From NCBI RefSeq assembly GCF_022138605.1, contig NZ_JACBFS010000004.1, forward strand, positions 1 to 64,000: a stretch of DNA of 64,000 bases, in the 5' to 3' direction. This DNA is from Xanthobacter sp. NM-25 (lineage in GTDB: Bacteria > Pseudomonadota > Alphaproteobacteria > Rhizobiales > Xanthobacteraceae). Under the pieces are notes generated by a model. The model had not been told where the DNA came from and made no database searches. It was given only the letters and a program-made list of their open reading frames with translations. Position 1 is the first letter of the stretch; every line of letters starts with the position of its first letter. Position numbers and translations under genes: made by a program. Of this stretch, positions 35,049-44,263 are shown piece by piece.

Positions 35049-36746
35049 TCAGCTCTTCGGCAAAGCGTGGAGCGCTGTCACCAGGGCGTCCACGTCCTCG
35101 CGGGTGTTGTAGAAGGCGAGGGAGGCACGCACCGTCGCCTCCACGCCGAACCGGCGCAGGGCCGGCTGCGCGCAATGATGCCCCGACCGTACGGCGATGC
35201 CGCGGCGATCAAGGAATTTTGCCACGTCTTGGGGATCCTTGTCGCGGATCACGAAGGAGAGCACGCTCGCCTTGTGGCGGGCGGTGCCGATCAGGGTGAG
35301 GCCGCGCACCTCCTCAAGCCCCGCCGTGGCATAGTCAAGCAACGCGTGCTCATAGGCTGCAATGGCGGGTAGGCCGGTCCTTTGGAGATAATCCACCGCC
35401 GTCCCGAGACCCACCGCGCCTGCAATGTCCGGCGTGCCGGCCTCGAACCGCTCGGGCAGCCCCTGGAATGCGGTGCGGGCGAAGGTGACGTCGCGGATCA
35501 TGTGCCCGCCGCCCTGCCACGGCGGCAGATTTTCCAGGATCTCGGCCTTGCCGTAGAGGATGCCGATGCCGGTGGGGCCGAAGATCTTGTGGCCGGACAG
35601 AACCAGGAAGTCGGCGTCGAGCGCCCGCACGTCGAGCGGCATGTGGGGCGAGGACTGGGCTGCATCCAGCAGCACTGGAACCCCATGGGCGTGGGCGATG
35701 GCGATGATCTCCGCCACCGGCAGCACGGTGCCCAGGGCATTGGCCACGTGGGTCACCGACACCAGCTTGGTGCGGCCGGTGAGCAGGGCGGCGAACTGCT
35801 CCAGGATCATCTCGCCCCGGTCGTTCACCGGCGCCACCTTGAGCACCGCGCCGGTGGCCTGGGCCAGGAGCTGCCAGGGCACGATATTGGCGTGGTGCTC
35901 GATGGCGCTGACGATGATCTCGTCGCCGGCGCCGATCTGGCTGCGGCCGAAGGTGTTGGCCACCAGATTGATGGCCTCGGTGGTGCCGCGCACGAAGATG
36001 ATCTCCCGTGCGCTGGCGGCGTTGATGAAGCGGGCGAGCTTGTTCCGCGCACCTTCGAACAGGTCGGTGGAGCGGGCCGCCAGGGTGTGGGCGGCGCGGT
36101 GGATGTTGGAATTGTCGTGGGCGTAGAAATCCGACGTTGCGTCGATGACGCTCTGCGGCTTGTGGGTGGTGGCGGCATTGTCCAGCCACACCAGCGGGTG
36201 CCCGTTCACCTTCTGGTGGAGGGCGGGAAAATCCCGCCGCACCACGTAAGGGTCGAAGCCCAGCGGCGTGCCCGTGGGGCCGACCCGGGCGGCGGTTGCG
36301 CGGCCCGGCGCCGTGCGCGAGGTGCCGGGGGTGAGGAAATAAAAATCGGGCGTGGCGAAGGGATCATCGCGGCCGATGCCCGCCGGCGTGTCGACCACTG
36401 AGATCCGGCGCCAGGATCCCGGTGAGGCCGGCAACGCTGGAGTTGGCGCCGGCGTCAGCGCCGAGGGCTGCGCCACCGGATGTACCGGTGCCGTGTGATC
36501 GCGGCTGTGTGCCGATGGATCGGTTGCCAGCACCCGGCCGGTAAGGCCGGGCACCGCCACCGTGCGCAGATCCGGGCCGCTGGGGAGACTTAGATCTTCC
36601 CAGAGCGGTCCGGCGGCCTGTCCGCCTTCGCCCTCGCGGTAGAGGGCGTTGGCGAGGCGGGTGATGAGGGTGGTGTGGAACGGATTGGCGGTGAGCGGCG
36701 CCTCAGCGGCGCCGGACCGGTTCGCGGGGGCCTCAGGCGTAGTCAT
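35049..36746 (-). CDS. Encapsulin cargo: SufS-type cysteine desulfurase with disordered N-terminal extension
   Basis: The core (from about residue 163 to 565) is a group II cysteine desulfurase: WLDNAATTHKP, PLP Lys in VLSGHKIFGPTG, catalytic Cys in RSGHHCAQP. It takes sulfur from cysteine, leaving alanine. Ahead of it lie about 160 extra residues, Pro/Ala/Thr-rich and mostly disordered (85-110 especially), with short conserved-looking islands (NPFHTTLITRLANALYREG, SWRRISVVDTPAGIGRDDPF). Family 2 encapsulin cargo desulfurases carry just such an extension to be loaded into the shell. ATG 36746 overlaps the shell gene by 14 bases; 36788 is an alternative. Confidence 0.93.
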   Translation of the reverse strand: MTTPEAPANRSGAAEAPLTANPFHTTLITRLANALYREGEGGQAAGPLWEDLSLPSGPDLRTVAVPGLTGRVLATDPSAHSRDHTAPVHPVAQPSALTPAPTPALPASPGSWRRISVVDTPAGIGRDDPFATPDFYFLTPGTSRTAPGRATAARVGPTGTPLGFDPYVVRRDFPALHQKVNGHPLVWLDNAATTHKPQSVIDATSDFYAHDNSNIHRAAHTLAARSTDLFEGARNKLARFINAASAREIIFVRGTTEAINLVANTFGRSQIGAGDEIIVSAIEHHANIVPWQLLAQATGAVLKVAPVNDRGEMILEQFAALLTGRTKLVSVTHVANALGTVLPVAEIIAIAHAHGVPVLLDAAQSSPHMPLDVRALDADFLVLSGHKIFGPTGIGILYGKAEILENLPPWQGGGHMIRDVTFARTAFQGLPERFEAGTPDIAGAVGLGTAVDYLQRTGLPAIAAYEHALLDYATAGLEEVRGLTLIGTARHKASVLSFVIRDKDPQDVAKFLDRRGIAVRSGHHCAQPALRRFGVEATVRASLAFYNTREDVDALVTALHALPKS

Positions 36747-38127
36747 GGTAGCGGCCGATGAGCACGTTATCGAGACGGGCGATGGCATCCTCGATCAGCA
36801 CCGCCGCCGAGAAATACCGGGTGACCAGGTGGGAGGCGATGGAGTGCTCGTTGGTGCCCGAATAGCGCACCGACAGGCCCGGCTCCACCTCGCCGGTGAC
36901 GCCGGCCTTCTGCAGCCCCACCACGCCCTGTTCCGCCTCGCCCACCCGCAGCAGCAGGATGGAGGAGGAGGCGATGCCGCTGGCGGGATCGACGGTGATG
37001 GGCAGCTTGTCGGAGGGCACCAGCGGCACCCCGCGCCAGGTCAGGAACGGCGAGCCATAGAGATGGATGACCACCGGCGGCACACCGCGCCGGGTCGCCT
37101 CGCGGCCGAAAGCGGCGATGGTGCGCGGATGGGCCACGAAGAACGCGGGGCGCTTCCACACCAGGGTCAGCAATTCATCGAGATCGTCGGGGGTCGGCGG
37201 GCCGGAACGGGTGGGAATGCGGAAGCGCGGCGCCACCTCTGCCAGCAGGCCGAAATCGGGATTGTTGATGAGCTCCCATTCCTCCCGCTCCTTCACCGCA
37301 TCCACGGTGAGGCGGATCTGCTCGCGCAGCTGGTCGATCTCGTTGGAATAAAGATCGGTAATGCGGGTGTGGGTGTGCAGCACGGTCTGGATGGTGGAGA
37401 GGTGATATTCGCGCGGACGCTCCTCATAATCCACGAAGGTGGTGGGCAGCTCGGGCTCACCGGTGTGGCCGGAGAGCAGCTTGATGCGCGGCTCGCCATA
37501 GGGGTTGGTCACGGCCTCCAGGGCTTTCAGCCGGGTGGCGGTGGCGGCGATGGCATCGCGCACCGCGTTGAGGCCGGCGAGGGTGGCCACATCGAGGCTC
37601 AGTAGGGTCACGTCGGAAAGGGCTTTGATGCCCGGCACATGGCGCTTTTCACCCACCAGGGCATGATCGCCGAAATAGTCGCCGCGGGTGGCGAGTCCCT
37701 GGCGCAACAGGCCGCCGAACGGGCCGGTGACGAAATATTCGAGGGTGCCATCGGCCACCACCAGCAGTTTCTGGCCATCTGCCGCAGGCGCGGCGATGAC
37801 CTCGCCGGCGCCGTGGCGGCTCACGGTGAAGGCCGCGGCGAGGGCGCGGGCGGCATCCGCGTCGAGATCGCTCAGCAGGGGAATGGCGGCGAGGCTCTCC
37901 GGCACGATGCGGGTCGCGCCATCGCTCTCGGCCACCGCCACCCGGCCCGGCTTCGGCACCAGCACCGAACGGCGGTTGACGCGATAGACGCCGCCGGCGA
38001 CGTCCACCCAGGGCAGAAGGCGATGCAGCCAACGCGGCGTATTTTCTGAATTCTGGACGACGGTTACGCTCGCGGTCGCCAGATTCCGGGCGGCGGCCGC
38101 GCTGACACTCAATCTTTGGGCGCTCAT
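36733..38127 (-). CDS. Family 2B encapsulin shell protein with cyclic-nucleotide-binding domain
   Basis: The 464-residue protein has the HK97-like encapsulin fold of family 2: an N-arm (RWLHRLLPWVDVAGGVYRVNRR) and an E-loop/P-domain/A-domain part (about 205-464, REYHLSTIQTVLHTHTRITDLYSNEIDQLREQ, the SGPPTPDDLDELLTLVWKRPAFFVAHP stretch, RYFSAAVLIEDAIARLDNVL). A CRP-like cyclic-nucleotide-binding domain is inserted at about 78-200, defining type 2B. Such shells assemble into icosahedral compartments that house cysteine desulfurase and store sulfur. It lies between serine acetyltransferase and the cargo gene. Confidence 0.93.
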   Translation of the reverse strand: MSAQRLSVSAAAARNLATASVTVVQNSENTPRWLHRLLPWVDVAGGVYRVNRRSVLVPKPGRVAVAESDGATRIVPESLAAIPLLSDLDADAARALAAAFTVSRHGAGEVIAAPAADGQKLLVVADGTLEYFVTGPFGGLLRQGLATRGDYFGDHALVGEKRHVPGIKALSDVTLLSLDVATLAGLNAVRDAIAATATRLKALEAVTNPYGEPRIKLLSGHTGEPELPTTFVDYEERPREYHLSTIQTVLHTHTRITDLYSNEIDQLREQIRLTVDAVKEREEWELINNPDFGLLAEVAPRFRIPTRSGPPTPDDLDELLTLVWKRPAFFVAHPRTIAAFGREATRRGVPPVVIHLYGSPFLTWRGVPLVPSDKLPITVDPASGIASSSILLLRVGEAEQGVVGLQKAGVTGEVEPGLSVRYSGTNEHSIASHLVTRYFSAAVLIEDAIARLDNVLIGRYHDYA

Positions 38128-38163
38128 GATGGGGCCTTGTGTGGTGGCTGGGTCGTTGGGGGA

Positions 38164-39015
38164 TCAGATGCCGTCGCCGAACATCTGATCCATGGTGAAG
38201 GCGGGGGACTGGGACGGGCCGGTGGTGGGCGCCTGGCCGATCACCTTGGCGGGCACGCCGGCGACGGTGGCGAAATCGGGCACGTCATGCAGCACCACGG
38301 CGGCGGCAGCGACCCGCGCGCCTTCGCCCACGCGGATGTTGCCGAGCACCTTGGCGCCCACGGAGAGCAGCACGCCGCGGCCGATCTTGGGGTGCCGGTC
38401 GCCCCGGTCCTTGCCGTTGCCGCCGAGGGTGACCGACTGGAGGATGGACACGTCGTCGGCGACCACGGCGGTCTCGCCGATCACCACCGCGGTGGCGTGA
38501 TCGATGAACACGCCGGTGCCGATACGGGCGGCGGGGTGGATGTCGGCCTGGAACACTTCCGAGATCCGGCTTTGGAAGTGCAGGGCCAGGGTTGTTCGTC
38601 CATCCGCCCAAAGCCAATGGGCGATGCGGTAGGCTTCGAGCGCCGCCAGGCCCTTGTAGTAAAGGAAGGGATCCAGATAGCGCCGGCAGGTGGGGTCGCG
38701 ATCATAGATGGCGGCGAGATCAGCGGCGAAGGCGATGCGCAGTGAAGGCCGCGCCGCGAGCGCTGCGGCGAAGATGTCGCGCACCGCCAGGCGGCTCAGG
38801 TCGCCGCCGCCGAGGCGGTTGGCCAGCCGATAGGCGAAGGCGTGGGCGAGATCGGGTTGATCGAGGATCGTGGCCTGCAGCACGCCGGCCAGCAGTGGCT
38901 CCTCGTCCACCGCGAGCCGCGCCTCGCGGCGCAGGCGCGACCAGAGCAATTGCTCGCCACCGTCGGTTCCGCTCCCGGATGTCGTCCCAGGTCCATGGGG
39001 CATGGCAAAGTTCAT
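38164..39015 (-). CDS. cysE: Serine O-acetyltransferase
   Basis: The 283-residue enzyme makes O-acetylserine, the acceptor for sulfide in cysteine synthesis. It has the helical N-terminal domain and a left-handed hexapeptide beta-helix (about 165-265: HPAARIGTGVFIDHATAVVIGETAVVADDVSILQSVTLGG), of the EpsC/CysE type. ATG 39015 has GGAGA about 6 bases upstream and starts MNFAMPHGPG. It leads the encapsulin operon (36 bases to the shell gene), an association known for family 2 encapsulins. It probably supplies cysteine to the desulfurase cycle. Confidence 0.92.
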   Translation of the reverse strand: MNFAMPHGPGTTSGSGTDGGEQLLWSRLRREARLAVDEEPLLAGVLQATILDQPDLAHAFAYRLANRLGGGDLSRLAVRDIFAAALAARPSLRIAFAADLAAIYDRDPTCRRYLDPFLYYKGLAALEAYRIAHWLWADGRTTLALHFQSRISEVFQADIHPAARIGTGVFIDHATAVVIGETAVVADDVSILQSVTLGGNGKDRGDRHPKIGRGVLLSVGAKVLGNIRVGEGARVAAAAVVLHDVPDFATVAGVPAKVIGQAPTTGPSQSPAFTMDQMFGDGI

Positions 39016-39098
39016 TTCACTCTCCGGCGATGCGGGCTCCGGGCGCGGCAACCCGGTGCGGCGGCGATCGGAGGCTTAGGTAAGCAGTCGCTTTTGCA

Positions 39099-39135
39099 TT
39101 AGTCAATAAAATCAATTGAAATAATAAATCAAAGC
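39099..39135. promoter_or_regulatory. AT-rich divergent control region with shared 14-mer
   Basis: Between cysE and the four-domain rhodanese lies an AT-rich island containing ATTGAAATAATAAA at 39115-39128. The same 14-mer occurs at 61231-61244. In DNA of about two-thirds GC this is striking and suggests a common regulator site or promoter. Confidence 0.5.
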
Positions 39136-39171
39136 GAAGACCATGCGCCATCCCCCACAGGAGCTTCTGCT

Positions 39172-40833
39172 ATGAGCGCCGTCCCTGCTGCTTTTTCGAC
39201 CCACCCATCCGCCTTTGCCGACCGCCGGCTCGCCGCCGAGGTGGTGGCGCGCATCACTCCCGCGGCCTTGCGCCGGCTGTTGTCGGAATCGGGCGAGATC
39301 GCCGTTGTCGATGTGCGGGAGGAGGGAGTGCGCTCCGGCTCCGGCCACATCCTGCAATCGGTGCCGCTTCCCTTGAGCCAGATCGAGCTGCGCGCCAGCG
39401 CCCTGCTGGGGCGCTTCGATGCGCCGGTGGTGGTGGTGGACGACGGCGAGGGCACGCTGGCGGCGCGGGCGGCCCACTGGCTCCAGGCCGCCGGCTATCG
39501 GGATGTCACGGTGCTCGACGGGGGCACCGCCGCCTGGGCCGAATCGGGCGGTGCGCTCTACACCGGCGCCAACGTATTCTCCAAGGCCTTCGGCGAGTTC
39601 GTGGAGCACGCTTACGGCACCCCGCACCTCTCGGCACGGGATCTGAAAGCCCGGATCGACCGGGGCGAGGATCTGGTGGTGCTGGACGGGCGCACGCTGG
39701 AGGAGTTCGAGGCCTTCAGCATTCCCGGCGCCCATGCGGTGCCCAATGCCGAGCTGCCCTATCGCGTGCATGGGCTGGTCGGCTCCGACGACACGCTCGT
39801 GGTGGTCAATTGCGCTGGGCGCACCCGCTCTATCATCGGCGCCCAGGCCCTCATCAATGCCGGCCTGCCCAACCCGGTGGTGGCCCTGGAAAACGGCACC
39901 ATGGCCTGGCTGTTCGAGGGTTATGGCCTCGCCCATGGCGCCCAGCGCCCCGCTCCGGCGCCTGAAGGCGACGCCCTGGAGAAGGCACGCGCCACAGTGG
40001 CGCGGCTTGCCGCGCGCTTCGGCATCCGCCACTTGGACGCCGCAGGCCTCGCCCGGCTGGCGGCGGAGCGGGAGGCCCGCAGCCTCTACCTTCTGGATGT
40101 GCGGACCCGCGCGGAATATGAGGCGGGCCACCTGCCCGACAGCCGGTGGGCGGAAGGCGGCCAATTGGTGCAGGCCACCGATCGCTGGATCGGCACCCGC
40201 AATGCCCGCATCGTGCTCGTGGACGATGCCGACGGGGTGCGCGCCGCCATCACCGCGTCCTGGCTGATCCAGCTCGGCATCGGCGAGGTGTTCGTCACCA
40301 CCCTCGATCCGCGGGCGTCCGGCCTCGACCGCGGGCCCGATGCCCCTCCGGTGCTGGGGCCTCTGCCCACGGTGCCCCGGCTGACCCCGGAGCGGCTGCA
40401 GCAATTGCTGGCGCAGGATGCGGTGGTGGTGCTCGATCTCGACTCCAGCCTGGCTTACGAGCGCGGCCATGTGCCCGGGGCGCATTTCGCCGTCCGCTCC
40501 CGCCTTCCTGTGGGCATCGCCGATCTGCCGCCGCGTCCGCTGGTGCTTACCTCCGCCGATGGCCGGCTGGCGGCGCTGGCGGTGGCGGACCTCGCCGGCG
40601 CCGGCCGCGAGGTGTGGGTGCTCGATGGCGGCACGCTGGGCTGGCAGGCGGCGGGTCTGCCGCTGGAAAGCAGCCTTTCGCGCCTGCTCCACACGGCCGA
40701 TGACGTCTGGCGCTCCCCCTATCAGGAAGACGGCGACCGTCATGCCGCGTTCCAGCGCTATCTGGATTGGGAGGTGGACCTGCTGCGCCAGATCGAGGCC
40801 GACGACACGGTCTCCTTCAAGGTGTGGGGCTGA
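39172..40833 (+). CDS. Four-domain rhodanese with one active-site cysteine
   Basis: The 553-residue soluble protein contains four rhodanese-like modules (about 20-130, 150-265, 290-400, 410-520). Only the second has a catalytic loop with Cys (VNCAGRTRS); the others have VDDGEGT, VDDADGV and TSADGRL at that place. This is the layout of the multi-domain rhodanese-related sulfurtransferases found beside sulfur-assimilation genes. ATG 39172 has CAGGAG upstream. It is divergent from cysE and the encapsulin operon. The inactive modules may bind sulfur compounds or partners. Confidence 0.9.
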   Translation: MSAVPAAFSTHPSAFADRRLAAEVVARITPAALRRLLSESGEIAVVDVREEGVRSGSGHILQSVPLPLSQIELRASALLGRFDAPVVVVDDGEGTLAARAAHWLQAAGYRDVTVLDGGTAAWAESGGALYTGANVFSKAFGEFVEHAYGTPHLSARDLKARIDRGEDLVVLDGRTLEEFEAFSIPGAHAVPNAELPYRVHGLVGSDDTLVVVNCAGRTRSIIGAQALINAGLPNPVVALENGTMAWLFEGYGLAHGAQRPAPAPEGDALEKARATVARLAARFGIRHLDAAGLARLAAEREARSLYLLDVRTRAEYEAGHLPDSRWAEGGQLVQATDRWIGTRNARIVLVDDADGVRAAITASWLIQLGIGEVFVTTLDPRASGLDRGPDAPPVLGPLPTVPRLTPERLQQLLAQDAVVVLDLDSSLAYERGHVPGAHFAVRSRLPVGIADLPPRPLVLTSADGRLAALAVADLAGAGREVWVLDGGTLGWQAAGLPLESSLSRLLHTADDVWRSPYQEDGDRHAAFQRYLDWEVDLLRQIEADDTVSFKVWG

Positions 40834-40840
40834 CATGAGA

Positions 40841-40871
40841 CGGCGGGCCGGTCCTGGGGGCCGGCCCGCCG
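40841..40871 (+). terminator. Terminator between convergent genes
   Basis: CGGCGGGCCGG and CCGGCCCGCCG make a perfect 11-bp stem around TCCTGGGGG, followed by CTTTGG. It ends the rhodanese message and may act in both directions. Confidence 0.6.
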
Positions 40872-40925
40872 CTTTGGCGTGGGCGAAGGAACAGGCGGGG
40901 ACTGGCTCGCTCCGCCCAGGCCGGT

Positions 40926-42401
40926 TTATTCCGCCGCTTCCGCGGGCGCGGCCAGCGCGGCCGCATAGGCGTCGCGCGGCAGATCGGTGTCCGCCACGGG
41001 CGCCAGGAACCGGCCGAGATGCAGCGCCCGATCCTTCAGGAAGAGATCGCGGCCGATGGCGGCCACTACGCGCGGCACATTGTGGCGCAGGCTGGCGATG
41101 TCGCCCACCGGCCGGCCGGTGGAGGTCATGGCCGAAAAGGCCATGAAATGGATGTCGGCGAGGAACGGCGCGTTCTGCCCCGGCCGTGCCACCAGCTCGA
41201 AACCGGCGCCGAGATAGGGGGCGGCGGCGAGCGCCTCATCGTCGGTGCTGGCGCTCGGCACCACATCGGACCAGCGGGCGATGTCCGTGGCGAAGTCGGC
41301 GAAGGCAGGGGTCAGGTGTGGATCGGCCAGATACCCGGTGCCGAGCAGCACATGGTCCGCATGGAAGGTCTCGCCAGAGCGCAGCGTGATGCGCACGCCG
41401 CTGTCGTGGGGCGCGGTGCGCCCCCAATCGGCGTCAAGATGAATGTGAAAATTGGCGAAGGCTGTCGCTCGCTTCACCGCGGGCACCGGCGGGAACGCGG
41501 CGCGCCGCCGGAAATGGCGCATCACCTGCCAGCGGTCGGCATCGGGTAGCGCGTAGAAATGCTCCCAGGCGCCGAAGAAGGAGAAAGGTTTCATGGCCGA
41601 GCCGCGGGCGAGATCGTCGCCGCGGGCGAACAGGTGCACCGCCCGTGCGCCGGCCTCCAACGTCGCGCCCGCCGCATCGAACGCCGAGGCCGCCGAGCCC
41701 AGGATCGCCACCGTGCGGCCCTTGAGGGCGGCGGGATCGAAGGCGTGCGTGTGGGCATAGAGGGTGGCCGGCAGGCCTTGGCGCACCACCTCCGGAATGA
41801 ACGGGCCGCCGGAGCCGGCAATGCCGGTGGCCAGTACCAGCTTGCGGGCGGTGCGGGTGAAGGGCGCCTCGCCGGCACTGAAATGGAGGTTGAGGTGCCC
41901 CGCCTGCGGCTCTACCCGCTCCAGGCGTACGCCGTTGCGGACGGGGATGTCGGCGGCGGTGCGGAACCAGTCGATATAGTCCGCCCAGAGGGTGCGCGGG
42001 ATCGCCGGCAGCGCGGCATAGGCCTCGCGGCCGTAGGCGGCCTCGAACCAGGCCTGGAATGAGAGGCTGGGCAATCCCAGCTCCGGGCCCGGCGGCACCT
42101 TGGGGGTGCGCAGCACGTTCATGCGGGCGGGGCCGCGCCAGATGCCTTCCGCTCCCGCCAGGGCCTGATCCACCACCTCCACACGGCCGATGCCGGCACG
42201 CCTGAGGCCGAGGGCGATGGCAAGGCCGCTCTGCCCGGCGCCCACCACCACCACGTTGTGATCGATGCCGTCGGGCGCGGGCACCCAGTCGGCCCCGGTC
42301 TCGCCGATGCGCTCCAGATCCTGGCGCACCTCGGCGGCGAGGCGCGCCAGCGCGGCGGTGTCGGCGGCCGGCAGAGGGATTGCCGGGGACGAAAGAGTCA
42401 T
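40926..42401 (-). CDS. FAD/NAD(P)-dependent monooxygenase-like oxidoreductase
   Basis: The 491-residue protein has two dinucleotide folds: VVVVGAGQSGLAIALGL (about 50-66, FAD) and VAILGSAASAFDAAGATLE (about 230-248, NADPH), the pattern of flavin-containing and Baeyer-Villiger-type monooxygenases. GIWRGPARMN replaces the usual GGxW motif, and no clear FxGxxxHxxxW fingerprint is present. It is the last gene of the unit transcribed from 45137 with an SsuABC-type transporter, so oxidation of an imported organosulfur compound is inferred. Confidence 0.8.
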   Translation of the reverse strand: MTLSSPAIPLPAADTAALARLAAEVRQDLERIGETGADWVPAPDGIDHNVVVVGAGQSGLAIALGLRRAGIGRVEVVDQALAGAEGIWRGPARMNVLRTPKVPPGPELGLPSLSFQAWFEAAYGREAYAALPAIPRTLWADYIDWFRTAADIPVRNGVRLERVEPQAGHLNLHFSAGEAPFTRTARKLVLATGIAGSGGPFIPEVVRQGLPATLYAHTHAFDPAALKGRTVAILGSAASAFDAAGATLEAGARAVHLFARGDDLARGSAMKPFSFFGAWEHFYALPDADRWQVMRHFRRRAAFPPVPAVKRATAFANFHIHLDADWGRTAPHDSGVRITLRSGETFHADHVLLGTGYLADPHLTPAFADFATDIARWSDVVPSASTDDEALAAAPYLGAGFELVARPGQNAPFLADIHFMAFSAMTSTGRPVGDIASLRHNVPRVVAAIGRDLFLKDRALHLGRFLAPVADTDLPRDAYAAALAAPAEAAE

Positions 42402-42434
42402 GGCGTGATCCTCCTGTTGAACGAGCGCCCCGAC

Positions 42435-43439
42435 TCAGTTGCCGCCGACCGTGGCGGTGTTGAAGGCGCGGTTGAACTCGACGCTGACGTCGATCTTCTT
42501 GGGGATCGCACCGGCCTCGAACAGGATGTCGGCGATCTTCTGCTCACGTTCCACCAGCTTGTCATCCAGCGGCTGGAAGGTGGCGTTCTGATAGGCGGTG
42601 GTGAGCTTGGCGCGGGTGGGCGTCTGCTTCACCTTCTCCACATAGAGCTTTTCCACCGTATCGAGATTGTTGGCATACCAGGTCCAATGGCTGCGCACGC
42701 GGGCCAGGAAATCGGCCAGAGCGGCGGCCTTGGCCGGGTCCTTGAGCACATCGCCGCGGGCGGTGAAGACGTTGAGGGCGGGAATGTCGAGGGCGTCGCT
42801 GGTGACGATGACCTTGGCGCTGCCCCTCTCGATGCCTTCCGCCACCGGGGCGATGGAGCCGGAATAGGCCTGCGCCCGGCCGGAGTTGAAGGCGGCGGCC
42901 GAGGCGTTCTGATCGCCGAGCTGCACCGGCTCGTAATCCTTCGGCGTCAGCCCCGCCTTGATGCCGGAGAGCACGTATTGGAGATAGTTGAACCCGCCGA
43001 AATTATAGGCCCAGGTCTTGCCGCGCAGGTCCGCCAAAGTATTGATGCCGGCATCCGCGCGGGCCACGGTGACGATGGGCGGATATTTGGCATCGGTGGC
43101 GCGCCAGCCGGCGACGATCTGCAGCGGCGGCCGCGCCGGGTCCCAGTCTTCCTTGGCCTTGCCCTGCTCGATGATGAGCGAGGTGTCGCCCATATGACCC
43201 ACATCGATATTCTTCGAATAGAGCGCCGACAATTGCGCCGCCGGGCCGGGCAGGATCACCCATTGCACCTCATAGGGCGCGCCTTCCAGCACCTTGGACG
43301 CCTCTACGGTGCTGGGCACGGTGAGATCCTGGTAGCCGACCAAGAGCTTCACTTTCTCCTCCGCCGCGAAGGCGGGGGTGGCAGACAACACGAGGCCGGC
43401 GGCGAGGATCAGGCGGCGGGATAGAACGGGCAAGGTCAC
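42435..43439 (-). CDS. ABC transporter substrate-binding protein (aliphatic sulfonate type)
   Basis: The 334-residue protein starts at GTG 43439 (GGAG 8 bases upstream), with a Sec signal (SRRLILAAGLVLSATPAFAA, cleavage about residue 25). The mature part is an SsuA/NMT1-like binding protein: VLPGPAAQLSALYSKNIDVGHMGD, LRGKTWAYN, and an ALNVFTARGDV region. It captures the ligand in the periplasm for the ATPase and permease encoded just upstream. The Asp/Asn-rich ligand cleft is not specific enough to name the substrate; a sulfonate is likely from context. Confidence 0.86.
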   Translation of the reverse strand: MTLPVLSRRLILAAGLVLSATPAFAAEEKVKLLVGYQDLTVPSTVEASKVLEGAPYEVQWVILPGPAAQLSALYSKNIDVGHMGDTSLIIEQGKAKEDWDPARPPLQIVAGWRATDAKYPPIVTVARADAGINTLADLRGKTWAYNFGGFNYLQYVLSGIKAGLTPKDYEPVQLGDQNASAAAFNSGRAQAYSGSIAPVAEGIERGSAKVIVTSDALDIPALNVFTARGDVLKDPAKAAALADFLARVRSHWTWYANNLDTVEKLYVEKVKQTPTRAKLTTAYQNATFQPLDDKLVEREQKIADILFEAGAIPKKIDVSVEFNRAFNTATVGGN

Positions 43440-43462
43440 GGTGAGGGCTCCGCAGAAGAGGG

Positions 43463-44263
43463 TCAGGCGTGGTGGGGGATGGAGGGGGCGACGCCCAGCT
43501 CGGCGAGCAGGCGGGCGCGCAGGGCCACGAAGGCGTCGTCGCCGCGCTGGCGGGGGCGGGCGAGATCGAGCCGCGCGTCGAAGCGCACCTTGCCGCCGGC
43601 CAGCACGATGACCCGATCGGACAGGAGGATGGCCTCGTCCACGTCGTGGGTGACGAGCACCACCGCCGGCAGATGGCGCCGCCACAGCTGGGCGACCAGA
43701 TCATGCATGCGGATGCGGGTGAGGGCATCGAGGGCGGCGAACGGCTCGTCCAGCAGCAGGAGGTGAGGCTCGCGGGCCAGCGCCCGGGCCAGCGCCACCC
43801 GCTGCGCCTCGCCGCCGGAGAGGGTGCGCGGCCAGGCGTCCGTGTGGCGGCCGAGGCCCACCTCTTCCAAAGCCCGGGCGGCAGCGGTGCGGGTGGCGGC
43901 GGTCTGTGGCGCGCCGAGCAGCACGTTCTGCCACACCCGTTTGGCGGGGACGAGGCGCGGCTCCTGGAACACCACCGAGCGGGCGGCGGCCACCTGCACC
44001 CGGCCGCCATCGGCGCCGTCGAGCCCGGCGAGAATGCGCAGCAGGGTGGTCTTGCCGGTGCCGGAGGGCCCGAGCAGGGAGATGAACTCGCCGCGCCGCA
44101 CGTCAAGATCGATGCCGTCGAGCACCGCGCGGCCGTTGAACACCCGCCGCACGCCGGCGAGATGGACCGCCACCGGGTTATCCGCGAACGGATCGGGAGC
44201 GGGGATGTAGGAGGTGGCGCGCACCGGCGCGGGGTGATGCAGGGACGAGCTATGCAGGGACAA
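43463..44263 (-). CDS. ABC transporter ATP-binding protein (SsuB-like)
   Basis: The 266-residue ATPase has Walker A GPSGTGKTT, Q loop VVFQEPRLVP, signature LSGGEAQRVALARAL, Walker B LLLLDEPFAALDALT and switch His (VTHDVDEA), all of the nitrate/sulfonate/taurine class. TTG 44263 is selected as start because GGAGG lies exactly 7 bases upstream, inside the permease gene, overlapping its end by 14 bases; GTG 44224 is the alternative. It couples with the permease encoded upstream. Confidence 0.92.
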   Translation of the reverse strand: MSLHSSSLHHPAPVRATSYIPAPDPFADNPVAVHLAGVRRVFNGRAVLDGIDLDVRRGEFISLLGPSGTGKTTLLRILAGLDGADGGRVQVAAARSVVFQEPRLVPAKRVWQNVLLGAPQTAATRTAAARALEEVGLGRHTDAWPRTLSGGEAQRVALARALAREPHLLLLDEPFAALDALTRIRMHDLVAQLWRRHLPAVVLVTHDVDEAILLSDRVIVLAGGKVRFDARLDLARPRQRGDDAFVALRARLLAELGVAPSIPHHA

